Below are positions 36,829 to 49,338 of a DNA stretch of 64,000 nt, one piece after another. Positions within the stretch are counted from its first letter, which is position 1; every line of letters begins with the position of its first letter. Location: positions 248,001 to 312,000 of the forward strand of contig JAIWNE010000016.1 of assembly GCA_025331445.1 (NCBI GenBank). Direction: 5' to 3'. The notes below the pieces were generated by a model, which had not been told where the DNA came from, did not search any database, and saw only the letters and a program-made list of their open reading frames with translations. Made by a program: the position numbers and the translations under genes. The DNA comes from Blakeslea trispora (taxonomy: Eukaryota > Mucoromycota > Mucoromycetes > Mucorales > Choanephoraceae).

Positions 36829-37225
36829 AGTAAAATTGTTACTGAAAGAAAAGGTATTGTTTCAAGAATTAATCATTAACTGAGATTTAAACAAGTCGGT
36901 TTTGTTTACTCAGAACTTAATAAAACTGAAAACTACACGCTTATTCTGAGGTTTTATTAACCTTATCCCAGTTTAATTAAGTCACCTCCTTCCTTTTTTA
37001 GAAAAAATTTGGGTTCTATGATTGGCTAATTTTATTTTTTTTTACCAAAAATATTTTTTTGACTTATTATACTGCATTTTTTCCTATGCTTTGATCTATT
37101 CACTCAGTATCTACACGATAAGCTTACTCAACAAAAATACAAACACATACTTCTACATAGTTCATAAACACACAAAAACAATATATCAGATACAAAAAGA
37201 CTCTAAAAGAATATAGCTTTCCGTC
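36829..37225. other. Divergent promoter region, Crypton-like gene and EXO1
   Basis: About 400 AT-rich bases shared by the two divergent genes. Contains the inverted-like pair AATAAAAC / GTTTTATT around 36920-36960. No RNA gene seen. Confidence 0.4.
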
Positions 37226-38968
37226 ATGGGTATCTCTGGCCTCTTGAACCTATTAAAGCCTGTCACTGAGAAAACGCATATCAAGGAGTACGCTGGTCAA
37301 ACCGTTGCTATTGATGGCCATGTCCTTCTTCATCGCGGTGCCTTTGGCGCTGCCTCTAAGCTAGCCAACAACCAGACCACAGACAGGTAAAGACGTATCT
37401 TTTTCAGCGTACTTACTATGATACTAACATATAGTTTATAGTTATGTTCAATACTTTATGCTCTACATCGGCCTCTTTTTCTACTTTGGTGTCATTCCAC
37501 TCGTTGTGTTCGACGGTCTTCCTCTTCCTTTGAAACAAACTACTAACAATGATCGTCGCAGGTATGTTTGTTATGGTTCATTTATTGTTGTTACTCTTTA
37601 TCTAAATAACTTTTTTTTTTTTTTTTTTTTTTTATGCAGTAAGCGCGATGCTAAATTAGCTGAAGGTATGCGCTACCAATTTCAAGGTGACCATCAAAAG
37701 GCGCAAAAATGTTTTCAGCAATCTGTATCTATAAGTGAAGATATGATACGCGCTATTATCCTGGTAAGCCTAAATAAACCATACATTATGTTGTCATGAC
37801 TTATTAATTGTTTATATTTATATATTTCTCATAAAAGGAACTACAAAAGCGAAAAGTCCAAGTTATTGTTGCCCCTTATGAATCTGATGCGCAACTGGCC
37901 CATCTGCTAAAAACAAACAAGGCTGCTGCTGTTGTATCCGAAGACTCTGACCTGCTTGTATTTGGCTGCTCACGCGTTATTTACAAACTAACACGCGAAG
38001 GTGAAGGCGAACAAATCAAATATGAAGACATCTTTACCCTCAATCAAGAAAAACTTGACCAATTGACACCTAATTCTTTCAGACAAATGTGTATGCTCTC
38101 TGGTTGCGACTATCTGCCTTCCCTAAGCGGTATGGGTCTCAAGACTGTCATTAAGAAAATCAGACATGATTTCTCCATTGATACTGCTCTCCGTTCAACA
38201 GCTGGTTCTAGTGATCGTTATCTTGGCTATCGCAAAGAATTTGACCAAGCTGAAATGGGCTTCTTATACCAATGGGTCTATGATTCTGATGAAAAAGATT
38301 ACATTCGTCTCAATCCTCTTCCTGAACATATTGATGAAGCAGAAGCAGACAAGTTGCTTGGTACTAAGCCTACCGTTAAAGATCTTGGTATTCTTCGCGT
38401 CAACAAGATCATTCCCAAGAAAAGAAGCCGTGATACTATGGAACAAGCACAAGAAGAAGTGCCACAGCAAAAGAAACATAAAGTTGCACTAAAAGACCAT
38501 ACCCCAACCATCAACAAAGCAATCATTACACTTTCTGTGAACAAAATGCGGGACATTCATGTTCAACCTGTACATACCAATCAAAATCAATTCAATTCAT
38601 ACTTTCAGCATAAACAATCATCTTTCAAGACGCAAGTAGACCCTGATGAGTCCTATCTTCGCTCTTCCATCTATACCCAGCCAAACACGCCTCAGACCAA
38701 GACTGCAGACATTGCCCATACCACCACCTATGCCTCCTGGGTATTTGGCAATAAGCGCAAATCGAAGCAAAAAGCAGAACGTCCTCCAACACGCACTTCT
38801 CACTCTGTTGGCTCTTCCTCAACACGTTCTGTCTTTGGTGATAATAGCATCGCTATTATCACTGAAGTTTTCAAGTATTGTGAGGGCGAGAAAGAGAATA
38901 TTCCTCCTCGCCCTCACAATACTATTCAATCAGGCAAAAAGCCGTTTATTGAAAACATAAAAAAATAA
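37226..38968 (+). CDS. EXO1: Exonuclease 1 (5'-3' exonuclease, Rad2/FEN family)
   Basis: 5'-3' exonuclease and flap nuclease in mismatch repair, end resection and meiosis. Exons 37226-37386, 37442-37561, 37640-37763 and 37838-38968 give 511 residues. N-domain: MGISGLLNLLKP, with metal ligand Asp in VAIDGHVLLHRGAF and Asp in VFDGLPLP. I-domain: VIVAPYESDAQLAHLL (Glu and Asp ligands), VVSEDSDLLVFGCSRVIYKL and MLSGCDYLPSLSGMGLKT (helix-two-turn-helix lead). All seven metal-binding positions are present. FLYQWVYDSD and the LN.LPEHID region follow. The remaining tail of about 190 residues is disordered, basic and much shorter than in yeast or human EXO1. It contains GEKENIPPRP, a KEN-box-like motif. 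The start ATG is fixed because family members begin MGI-GLL. Confidence 0.93.
38874..38923. repeat. 17-bp perfect inverted repeat inside the EXO1 last exon
   Basis: The arm AGTATTGTGAGGGCGAG (38874-38890) pairs perfectly with 38907-38923 across a 16-base spacer. The arms encode YCEGE and PRPHN; the spacer encodes the KENIP part of the KEN-like motif. Long perfect arms like this are unusual in coding sequence. Confidence 0.9.
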
Positions 38969-39071
38969 AAAAAAAATACCCAATAAGAATACTTCATTCT
39001 CTTACAAGGCCATTTGCTTTATTTTCCAATATTTTTTTTTTTAATATAAATATATTATTATTTCAAAGGGG

Positions 39072-39723
39072 ATGGCATCACTTTTATGGAAGCGTCATTT
39101 TTCTCATACAAAGCGATGTTTAGCAGATAAGTATCACTTTGATACCTTCAAGTTTGTTGAAAGACTAGAACGAGAAAACTTTACTCGTCAACAGAGTGAG
39201 GCCATCATGAGTTCGTTACGTAAAGTGATGAACGAAAGTCTGACTGAATTGACTAAACCCATGGTGACAAAAGCAGAACAAGAAAAAGTAAAAGCTGTAC
39301 AACATGCATCACTTTGGCCTAACTAACATTTTTTCTCTCAAGGCTGTTTATATGTATAAAGTAGATTTTGCTCAACTCAAGTCAGAAATACAATTTATAG
39401 AAAAAAACGACTTTAGTATCATGAAGGCAGAGAACGAACGCCTACAGGCACAAGTAGAACGATTAAGGCAAAAGCTAAAAGAGGAAGTCACTCGAACACA
39501 AGCCAATGTCAGATTAGAACTTAATTTAGAAAAGGGTCGAGTGAAAGATGAGGCCAGTGCTCAAGAGATCAAGATGAAGGAAACAGATACACATATTGAA
39601 AGCGAGATTGCAGGTTTAAGAACGCAGATGGAGGCTATCAAGTTCCAGATATTACAGTATATGGTGGGTACAATGACTGGTGCTGGTGCTCTGTTTTTGG
39701 CCTATCTTCGTATGTTCCGTTAA
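39072..39723 (+). CDS. Mitochondrial coiled-coil protein, CCDC90/MCUR1 (DUF1640, FMP32-like)
   Basis: Exons 39072-39287 and 39343-39723 give 198 residues. The N-terminus (LLWKRHFSHTKRCLADKY) is an import presequence. Next comes the family head, FDTFKFVERLERENFTRQQSEAIMSSLRKVMNESL, then VDFAQLKSEIQFIEKNDFSIMKAENERLQAQVERL and a long coiled coil with NVRLELNLEKGRVKDE. A single C-terminal membrane span ends the protein (MVGTMTGAGALFLAYLRMF). Relatives are inner-membrane proteins linked to calcium uniporter regulation or respiratory assembly; fungal members such as yeast Fmp32 are tied to cytochrome oxidase assembly. Which role applies here is unknown. It lies just downstream of EXO1 on the same strand, about 100 bases away. 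Confidence 0.88.
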
Positions 39724-40670
39724 ATAAAATTGTATGTTCGCCTCTCATAGGGGACAGCTGTAAGCATATTGTATGGAGAGAGAGAGAGAATGTGTGTGTG
39801 TGTGCGTTGGATGTGCTCAATTTACTCTTTGTTTGCGGAAAATATGTTTTTTTTGTGATGGTATATGAGTTATTTCGGAAGACATCCCCATCCATGCTTG
39901 ATCCTTCTTACATCTAGAGACAATATTTTTTTTTAGTGGTATTCAGTTGAACTGACATGTACTTTATACAGACATTCAAATGAATACTCGAAATAACTGC
40001 CAGCTTTTTTTTTTTCTTCTTTATTTGTAATATTCTGCAGGGTAAAAAAAAGTTAAGAAAAAAAATCTCAATTTGTAACCAAAACAAGCTTCCGTGTATA
40101 GATGATCCAGCTTGTTTTACTGAGACAAAAGATAAGATGTCAACCCTAGTGCTATCTCTTGTAGCGATATTTGTGCCTTGATGGTGTATACAAACAGCTT
40201 CTGTCTGTTCTATTAAATGAGCGCTCCAATGACGAAATAGGCATGAGAGTGCTGCCATTTAAAAATGATGCTGTTAACATTTTAAATCAAAACTATCTCT
40301 GTTAAACATGATACAAATGGCTATGGTTTAAGAAAGAGAGAGAGAAGGAAAGGAGTGAAATAATTCTTATTGAACAAAGTCTTTCAATTTTAAAGAAAAC
40401 ATCAAACCTATGAGCATGTCATTTTTTTTTTCTTAAAAACATAGAATAAGTAACAGATGCTCGAGTGCTTTGACATACAATAATGATAAAGTTATCTATT
40501 ATTACGCAATAAAAGCTTTATCATGGATATAAGTACTTTATATAAAATATGTATGATTCGAACAATGTACAAATGAATGGTGATTCTATGCTCTATTCTA
40601 TTCTGAGCATGTATGGTACATAGGGTCTATCTCCCCTCTCCCTTTCTCTCTTCTTTCACAATAATCTAGA
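39724..40670. other. Intergenic between convergent genes
   Basis: Contains a (GA)n then (TG)n microsatellite at 39775-39804. The rest is AT-rich. A 114-codon minus-strand frame (39914-40258) has T-tract-derived low-complexity residues and is probably chance. Confidence 0.45.
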
Positions 40671-41601
40671 TCACTCCATAGTTGGATCCCATTTTCGTTT
40701 ACTATTGCTATAAGCTTGCTGCTCGAGTGCAAGAAGATCTACATCTCCAAAGCTACTAAACTCATCATCAAGATCATCATCATCCGACTGCTGCTGTGAC
40801 TTGGCTTGATCGCCCATTGCATCAGACACAACAGATTGGTGTCTTTTTTGATTCAGATCTTGTACAACACGCATAGGTGTCGATGTAGCAAACATGTGAT
40901 CTGGAGACCATATATAGGTATTTGCATTTTGAGAACTAGGTGTCTTTCGTAAGGGCGATTCCATAAAATGAGGTGTCATGAGGCGCTTAGGCGAAGGCAG
41001 CGAGGAAAGACTATAAAACATGTTTTTTGTTTCAGTCTGGCTTGACTTTTCATGTCTGGGTCTATCTTGTAATGTCTTGACCCAAAAAACAATCTCAGAT
41101 AGACCATCTTCTTCTAATCTAAATCCTCCACATCGAATGACAACTTCTTTATCTTTGTACAACTGAACAACACCAAACACAGATAAGCAGCTGGCAATCT
41201 CAATAGGATATCCATTTGTCCTTTTCAACATCTCTTGTGAAAACATGACCCGAATCACACTTGTACCATCATCTGTTATACTCTCCTTTTTTTTTAGAAT
41301 CCGAAAAAAAAAAACGTATTGAAAATAATTTTACCTAGCCAAAAATGATGCTCATTCACTAATGCCTCTTGCGCAACAACAAGGCCATTTAGTCTTTAGA
41401 AAACAAAAAAAAAAAGTGTTTAGAAATTAAACGCTTTGGATTGTAGGTGGATGGATGACAGACTTACCTTGCTTTACGATAAGTAAGATGAGTTTGACTT
41501 GTTTTGAAACAATCTTTGGATGAATTGTAGGTTGAATCAATTACATCTTTAATGAACAGAAAATGATGACAATGTAAGTTCTCTTCAACAATATCCATCA
41601 T
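40671..41601 (-). CDS. OB-fold DNA-binding protein, Stn1/RPA2-like
   Basis: Exons 41601-41468, 41393-41335 and 41272-40671 give 264 residues. The first 130 residues resemble an OB fold: CHHFLFIKDVIDS, RLNGLVVAQEALVNEHHFWLDDGTSVIRVMF, SCLSVFGVVQLYKDKEVVIRCGGFRLEEDG and EIVFWVKTLQD. The G.V......F.LDDGT..I.V core with the preceding FIKD segment is what Stn1, the CST telomere-capping subunit, and RPA2 share. The FIKDV opening favours Stn1, but I could not compare alignments. The C-terminal half is disordered: SPKRLMTPHF, a run SQQQSDDDDLDDEFSSFGDVDLLALEQQ, ending WDPTME. No winged-helix domain is visible, so it is shorter than many Stn1 proteins. Probably nuclear, single-strand DNA-binding. Confidence 0.6.
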
Positions 41602-44600
41602 AATTGTTTCTCTCTCTTGTTTAAAAAAAAAGGGGGAGAGAGAGCCCAACGACAAGAAAAAAAAAAAAGAAAAAAGAAAAGAAAAGAGACAGATTAAAAA
41701 AAAAAATGACACGGTTAAATTTAGCAACGCGTCTTTTTTCGCGTCGTTAATTTAATGCATAAATTGAAAGCAGTAAACTATGAAATTAGATCAACTAATT
41801 TGTATCAATCAATCATGAGCTAAATCCAAGCATTTAATCATTTTTTTTTTGCTCCAAGTTTGTCTTTATTTAGTTCGAGTAGCATAAAAGACACTCATTT
41901 CTTTTGTCATATTTGTTTGACCTTAACACCAAAATCGTTAGATGATTGGGCCTATACTCAGCCTGAAATAAACAGCACCGAGCAATTGAAACAGCTCGTA
42001 TCAAGTTTATTCCAAGTAGCTATCTATTGATATAGATAAACATCTTTTGTTGGTTATAGCTCTCAGTTCGTCTATACAATGAGATTTTGAAAGTCAAGTC
42101 AATCAGGCAATACTCTTTTTTCAATGAATTGTTTGAAATGTATCCATCTGACAAAAGCTGCAACTCTATTGATCTTTGTTTGTTTCTTTTAAAATTCCAT
42201 GTTTTGGGATCATCCTATCTTTGTTCAAGAAAGCAATTTCAAAGTATTCATGGGTTATCCATAGCCATTTTTTTTTTGTAGAACAAAAACAGCTATTAAA
42301 GAAAGTATAAACAATCCATCAGAATGATATTGCAAGCAGATTTTTGTCATTGTTCTATAATTAAACAAATACACATTGGAAAAAAAAAGGTGGCTGGCTC
42401 TAAAATATTGTCCATATACACATCTGTGTCATTAAAGACCCCTTAGATATGCTTTACAGTCAAGGTTGCACAAACAACCGTGCCATAGTCTTTTTCCCTT
42501 AATTTTTTTTTTTTAAAAAAAAAAGGACAGCTAGATGAAAAACTATGGTTTTGCTGGTACCAAATGACATGTTGGACTATGGACAAAAAGTTCATATTGT
42601 AATGATTTGTGAGATAGAAAGTTATTTTCTTTTTAATCTAAAGTTGGTATATTGTCGAAGAAAAGGAAACTTCTTTTATTTTGTATAGATTTACAACAAC
42701 ATGGCTATACTAACTTATCAGATTCATGGCATGGCTATAGATCAAGAATCATTTTGTAGAATAGAGGCTAATTGGATCTTGGTTATTTGTGAAAAATCCT
42801 CAAGCTATAAATTAGTTGAATGTTTGTATTGAAACGTAATTTTCAGTTGGTTGTTTTGTCAAGTATATCGTGACAGGGACACATGAGTTAAAATTGACTT
42901 CTTGGAGGTATGTTACCTTGTCATTTTGTTACTTGCCAGAAAATGATCAATAAATCCTGTGTTACAGTTTTTTTTTTTTTCTCTCTTTCTGTTCAACTAG
43001 CTGTTTTTGAGTTATTGTACACGTTGCTTAAAAAGAAAACCAGGTACAATTTTTAAAAGACCTTATTAATTGATCAAAGCAGCCAAGCTTTTTTTCTTTA
43101 ATAACTTTATCATAAGGGTCTAAATTGCTTGCTGTATACATGAGAGGTATGAGCTTTTTTTTTTTTGGCTCTCAGCTTTCCGATAATCCTATTAATTGAT
43201 TGTACAAAACTAGTTCATTCAAACCAATTGATTCCATCATTTGATTCTTCTTGTATTAACAGCTCATCATAACAAACCATGCTATCAGAGTCAACCTCTT
43301 CATTGTCACTTTTGACATTGTGTGTATATGTATCAATGGCTCATTTTTTTTTCTAAAAAGGAAAAAGTTATAGATCTGGACAGTCTTTGGAATAAGAAAA
43401 ATAAGACATTGAAGCTAAAACTAATTTGTTATTTTCTGCAAAAAATAATAAAAAAAAAATGGGAGAGGCAGTGAAGCTTTAGAGGTTTGAGCAAATGAAG
43501 GTCATAAAAAGCTCAGGCGGGGTGTGTGCCTCAAAGAACATTTGAAGCCCAAAAAGTAAAAAAAGTGCGATACTTTTTTGTTCTTATTGCTTGCGACATG
43601 TTGTATTTTTGTATTGAATTGAAAAAAAAAAGGAAATGTTTGTAAAAATAAAACGCACTAAAAAAAAAACGCGTCCAGCGTGGAGCTTTTCTTGTTTTTT
43701 TTTATCAATTAATTTATTTGAATTTATACGTACTTGCGCCACTTTTTGATTTGAGCATTTTCTTTTTTTTTTTTTTTCTTACTCCAGAAATTCCATAACT
43801 AAAATTAACCTGGAAGGCCGCGCCCACAGAATGGCCATTCATCTTGGATGATAAGGTCTATTAGAAACTACACGTGATGATATATACTGAACGTACAGCT
43901 CTAATGATATAAGGTTGCATTTCAAATAAATGAGATAAAATTATAAAATGACCTTTAAAGACGGTAGGAAGGTGAAGACGCCCAATTTGGAAATACAGTG
44001 TCTATTTTTCTCAGGTCGTACAGTACTATAAGCTGAAAAAGGAAAGTGAAGGTATGTTGACCGCTTTTGGACATCGACACCCTACACTGGCTTTGAACGA
44101 TTTGGTTGCTCTTTTATGAATAGAAATTGAATGGTTGAGTTCAATTGAAGCCCTTTTGTTTATAGTTTTTTTTTTCTCGTTTTGTTGTTTTCGTAATTGA
44201 CAATCAATAACCAAGCGATTAAGTAGCGGAATTATCTTGTTGGCAACACAAAAGAGTCCAAAAAAGCAAAGCAATCTATTATTTGTCCTACCTTCTTTCC
44301 CGCTCTGTATATTACTTACTACAGGTACCAAAAAATCAAAAAGCCCTATATAAATAAACTAATTTTTTTTGATTTTTATGCTTTTTTTCTTTTCTTTTTC
44401 TTCTTCTCTTGATCTTTATCTTTTTTTTATCTCTCTTTCTTTTTTTTTTTCTCGAAAAAAAAAACCCCTTCCTTTCTTTAATCAATTCCCCCTTTTTCTT
44501 TTTTCTTTTTTGTATTTTCGATCTCTTCCAAAAAAAAAAAAGGACAGAGAACATTGAATTATTACTAAATCGGCAACCTATAAAAAAAAATCAAATCAGC

Positions 44601-44621
44601 ACTATCAATCACTTTTTCTAG
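41602..44621. other. 3-kb gene desert upstream of the LysM gene
   Basis: Very AT-rich, with numerous A and T runs of 8-13 and no frame longer than about 100 codons that looks coding. The last 280 bases (44340-44620) are extremely CT-rich with T runs and end at the LysM gene start, probably its core promoter and leader. Nothing else recognised. Confidence 0.4.
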
Positions 44622-45979
44622 ATGCACCTTAAAACTCTCTCTTTAGCTACCATTGGTCTTCTTTTCCTCACCACTGGAAAGTTCGCCCAAGCAGACCCTC
44701 TCGAACTCGATGTTTCTATTATTGACGGAAAAGTTACCGATGTTGACGCTTCTTACCTTGAAGTTTTCAATGAAGATGATAATGTTGAAGATGACGACTT
44801 CAGTTTAGACAATACCGAAGAACCATACGATTCTCTTAGCAAGCGTGGTGAAAGCTGTGCAAAGTACCACAAGGGTAAATTTCAATTCCACTGATGTTCC
44901 CTGACAAAGCTTTACTTACTTATTTATCATTCAGTCAGTGGCAGTGATAGCTGTGTTAAGATTGCCAAGCAGTACAGTATCAGTTTGGATGATATTTACA
45001 ACTGGAACCCTCAAATTAAGAAGGGATGCCCCAACCTCAACAACGGAAAGAAGTACTGTGTTAAGATGTCCACCTCTAGTTCCGGCTCCAGCTCTAGCTC
45101 CAGCGGCTGTGCCAAGACACACAAAGGTAACTTTTATTTTTTTTTTATAAATTAATTTATTATTATTATGATTGTTATGCTAACGCTTCATTTCTCATAG
45201 CCACCAACTCTGATACTTGTGCCAAATTAGCCAAGTCCAACGGTATCAGCTTGAATCAATTCTACAGCTTGAACCCTCAAGTCAACAAGAGCTGCTCCAA
45301 CCTCAACACTGGCAAGACATATTGTGTAAAGGGTGGCTCTAGCAACAAGGTGACTAGCTTGGCTGCCAAGAAATCCACCAAGAAGAAGACCAAGAAGTCT
45401 GCAAAGAAATCCTCTTCCTCCAAGGAAGTCCGCAAGAAGTTGCAATCCAATGCCGCCTTCACTTACTACTGGATTGCTCAAGAAGGCAATTACTCTGGCG
45501 GAAAGAAGGTTGCTGTCAAGACCTGTAACGGCAAGACCATCGCTTCTGTCAATGAAAAATATGCTGATGCTCTTGTCATGGAAGGTACCGGTGTTGTCGG
45601 TTCCAAGATTGTTAACCTCGGTGGTTGTTCTTGTAGCAACTACAAGTGTTTCGAATTGGTCGACAGAAAGACTGATCCCTATGGTTTGACTTCTCATGGT
45701 TCTCCCCTTCGTCCCTATGTCACTATTGCTTCTAACGATTTGAAGAAGAACACCAAGATCTACGTTCCTTCTCTTGTTGGTTGGTCTATTCCTGGCTCTA
45801 ACAAGAAGCACAACGGTTGTTTGTTGGTCGATGATCAATCTTGGAGTTTCGGTGGTAAGCACATTGATTTCTATGTCTACTCCATGCAGAACTATCAAAA
45901 GTTGGACAAGGCTCACAGTACCACCAAGGTTGATATCTACCAAGGTGGTTCTTGTAAGCTCCTCAACTACATGTCATAA
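44622..45979 (+). CDS. Secreted two-LysM protein with C-terminal 3D (double-psi barrel) domain
   Basis: Exons 44622-44874, 44935-45126 and 45201-45979 give 407 residues. A signal peptide (MHLKTLSLATIGLLFLTTGKFAQA) is followed by an acidic propeptide ending at a Kex2-type Lys-Arg (LSKRGES). Two LysM chitin or peptidoglycan-binding modules follow: SCAKYHKVSGSDSCVKIAKQYSI..NPQIKKGC and GCAKTHKATNSDTCAKLAKSNGI..NPQVNKSC, each with the Cys pairs of fungal LysM. A Lys-rich linker (KKSTKKKTKKSAKKSSSSK) leads to a 3D domain: AFTYYWIAQEG, PYGLTSHGSPLRPYVTIASN and DDQSWSFGGKHIDFYV, with the Asp pair of MltA/RlpA-like barrels. Introns split each LysM at the same codon, so the modules arose by duplication. 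It is probably a cell-wall-acting secreted protein; activity is unproven. Confidence 0.9.
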
Positions 45980-48900
45980 TCTATTTTTCATTTTCTTTTC
46001 TTTACATCTAATTCACAATGTACTTTGAATAAACATCAGTTATTATCAAAAAAAAAAAGCAAGCAAAAGAAATTAGAGTAACATTAGGTTCAATACGAAT
46101 TAGCTGATCTATGGCAACACTTTTAGGGAAATGTAACTTGAGGTCAAGTAGTTTTCTTAATTTTCTATTGTGGGATTCAAAATCTCATTTATCTTTAAAA
46201 GTCAGTCAGCGTTTTGGAAGATTAACTTTATTTCTTGAAATTCTTGATTCAAGACAACACTTTTCTAAACAAAAGAGAGAGAAAAGCTAGTTTTTTTTTT
46301 TCGGGAACAAATTCGAACCTGTAAGTTAGCCATTCAAGTGATACATCATCTATGCTCTGTTTTTTTCTTTCTTTTGCTTAGAAACTATCGAGATGGTTTT
46401 CCCAGGACTTAACTGGAATAGGTCATGTACACATTGGTACTAATGAAAAAGCATTGGGCTAAAGCAACTAGAGTTGTACAACCGTGGCCAATCAATACTT
46501 GCTAGCTTATTTTGAGTTCAGTTGATTTTTCCAACTTGAGTCATTTATTGGTGAGTAGTACTGTCTAGTTACTGCAGAAAACATTGCTTTTTTTTTTTTT
46601 TGAGAAGAAAGAGGAGGATGTCAAAAATAAAGTTGCGTGTTCTCATGTTTAACAAAATCAGCTTTATGTTTTTCACTCTTTGGTTGAGCTTCTTTAGATT
46701 CATCAAGTTGGGCAATTGGACAACAAGGAGGATCATGTTTTCGCTTCTTTGAAAAAAAAAAAAGGCTTTGTTAAGCATAGTTTTGTAGCACCTTGAAGTT
46801 TCTGCCTGTCCACAGAAATCCAGTTAAAGGTCAGACAAAAAAAACAAGTCTAACGAGAGCTTTTGTTTTTTTTTATATGTATAATATCGCTTTAACCACA
46901 TCATTCAATGTTCTGTTTGTGGCTCTATATTCAATCTCCTTCCTCTTTGCTTCTTTTGCTCCTACTTGACTCTCATCTTGAACGCTTAATTCCTCTACTG
47001 TTGGTGTTTGTATAATTAATGTCTTATTGTATCATAATTATACAGATTTTTTTTTTTTTACTAGCCTTATCGGAAAGGTAAAAAAAAAAAAAATAGTTTA
47101 TGATAAAGAGTTCGCCATTTGAATCATCCTATGTTCCGTTATTCCCATTCTATATCATTCATGTGCAAAAGTAATACAAACAATAATGCACACTTTTTTT
47201 TTGATTTGGCTTGGACTTTCTTCAAGAATTGCTATTGTAAGGGTTGCACATCCTATTGGCATTCTTTCTTTTGTTGTCAACAATTCAGAGAAATCCAAGG
47301 GCATATCTATATGTTCCCCTCCTTTTTTTTCTTAATGAATTGAATGGGTATACTGTGTTCCTCTGCTTTCTTTTTCTTTGTTTTAGGGGGAAATCCCAAT
47401 GTCATTTACAAGTAAATTGGTCAAATTTCTTTCCTGTGGTACTTGAAGACAATTTCTTGTTTTTCCAGGAAATAGATTGCATATTAACAGAATTACTTGG
47501 CATACTTGAATACGAAATAACAAGTGGTTGTTAATGCAGAGAAAGGTTCTAGAGTAACATACTAAAAAGTGGATCTAGTGCATCTTTGTTGGATCCAAGT
47601 TTATCAATGAGTATATGGCCAAAGTGTTGATAAAAACACAATGAGCAAGACACTCACACTGGTAATGACATGGAGAGGTTTCTGGAAGATGCTCAATTTC
47701 CCAATCAGTAACATATTGCCCCCCCTTGTTATGGTAATGCTGATTTTGTTTACATTGAATGTCTTGAAGTTTATAAGTAAGTGCATCGTTTAAACGGCAG
47801 CCTTGCTGCTCCGCCGATTTACGTCTATTCATGTCCCCCTTTTCTTTTCTCAAATTCGCACAAGGCAAGTTCAACAGCATGAACGATCGTTTATTCCAAA
47901 TGGATTTTTACAATTCCTTAGTATGTACAGTGCATCTCACCACGAAACGAATGTTAGTATTGTGCAAACAACAACAAGAAAATATACAGTCATATAGCAG
48001 CTTGATCCCTTTACGTCACTGACATTAAAGAAAATTATTAGGCAACCTGCTTATCATTTCTGTTTTTGAGAGCCATGTATCACTCTCCCAGACTTCAATG
48101 TTGTGCAATCCAAATCAAAATTAGAGTCAAATAGCTGTTGTCTTGTCCCCTTATTTTTTCAATTGTATTCAACACAGTTTTTATATAACGGAGCATACTT
48201 ATACTTGTCAGTGCATAGGGCAATGACTGAAAACCACTTTGATTTTATAATACCATGTTGTTTATGTTTGCATGCAATTGTTACAATCGGTCTTTTTGAG
48301 CTGTTGTTATCTATAGAGCAAAAAAAAATCTAAGGCCAACATGTCTCCAAACTTGTTTTTTATACTTTGGAATGAGCTTGAGTCTAGAATATATCTTGCC
48401 CCTCCTCTTTAACCAAAAGACTCTCTTATTGGCTTGATTGGAAAAAGAAGCATTTTTGTTGTCATCTAAATGGATTCGATTTTGTCTTGATTGAATGTCT
48501 CATACATTATTTAATTCAGGTAGTAAATCGGGCAAAAAGTAGAAAAGAGCATATAATGACTTGTTTCTATCTTTTTTTTTTTTCCAATGCGATTTGTGAA
48601 TCCATAAGAGCAAGCAAAGGAAAAGAGTCTGTATAAAAAAACATAGAGTATATAAGGCAATAGGCTAAACTCAATGGTTTATTGCTGCCTTTGTATGCTT
48701 GACATAGTCTCAATTTTCTGTTCATACAGGACGAAAAACCGGTTATTGGTAAACAAGAATCATTATAGACATAACATGCTCTCTTAAGGTGATGTTATTT
48801 TCACTCGTAGAGAGAAAAAAAGAGCTTCTAGTTATGAGAGGCTATAAATAGAAAGGTTTGAGTCAAGTAAATGCAGCAGAGTCAATGGTCTAATCATGTG

Positions 48901-49338
48901 TAATTGCATTTATTCAAAAATAATATAGAGTGCTGCCTTCATGTCTTTGAATGCTAGGTAAATTAAATTTGGGATTTTTATGCTTTCTTTTGCTATTCTG
49001 CCTAAAATAATCAAGTCTATCACATTTACTGTCGATTCCATCTGAAAAATGAATCGAATGCGCACTGCAATTTGTTAGTTGTTTTCTCTCTCTCTTTTTT
49101 TCTATATAATTTCGAAGCCATATCAAGTCTTATCGACTCTATAGCTTGTATATAGCTTTATTTTGAAAAAGATAGATTCACTAAGAAATGTTGGTCTTTT
49201 TTTTTTTTCTTTTGCAAACGGAGCTTCAATGATGTAGCACAGACCCCTTCTGCACCATGCTTTTTTTTTTCTTTCTTTCTTGGATACATGCGGTTTTTCC
49301 CCTTTTCTTGTTTAAAAAAAAAAGCAGAAGCGCCAAGC
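45980..49338. other. 3.4-kb gene desert upstream of the mannosyltransferase
   Basis: AT-rich. A minus-strand stretch at 47575-47880 (about 100 codons: CRLNDALTYKLQDIQCKQNQHY, then CHYQCECLAH) has Cys/His spacing suggestive of a zinc-binding relic, but it has no recognisable family and no continuation. CT-rich sequence at 49195-49290 precedes the next gene. No RNA gene found. Confidence 0.4.

Noticed and set aside
44336..44621. Several overlapping Phe- or Lys-rich frames upstream of the LysM gene
   Set aside because: Direct translation of T and CT runs on both strands; low complexity.
45227..45943. 238-codon minus-strand frame over the LysM gene
   Set aside because: Antisense shadow of the 3D-domain exon; no start context or homology.
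47575..47880. Minus-strand Cys/His-rich frame as a zinc-finger gene
   Set aside because: No start context, no continuation in phase on either side and no recognisable domain.
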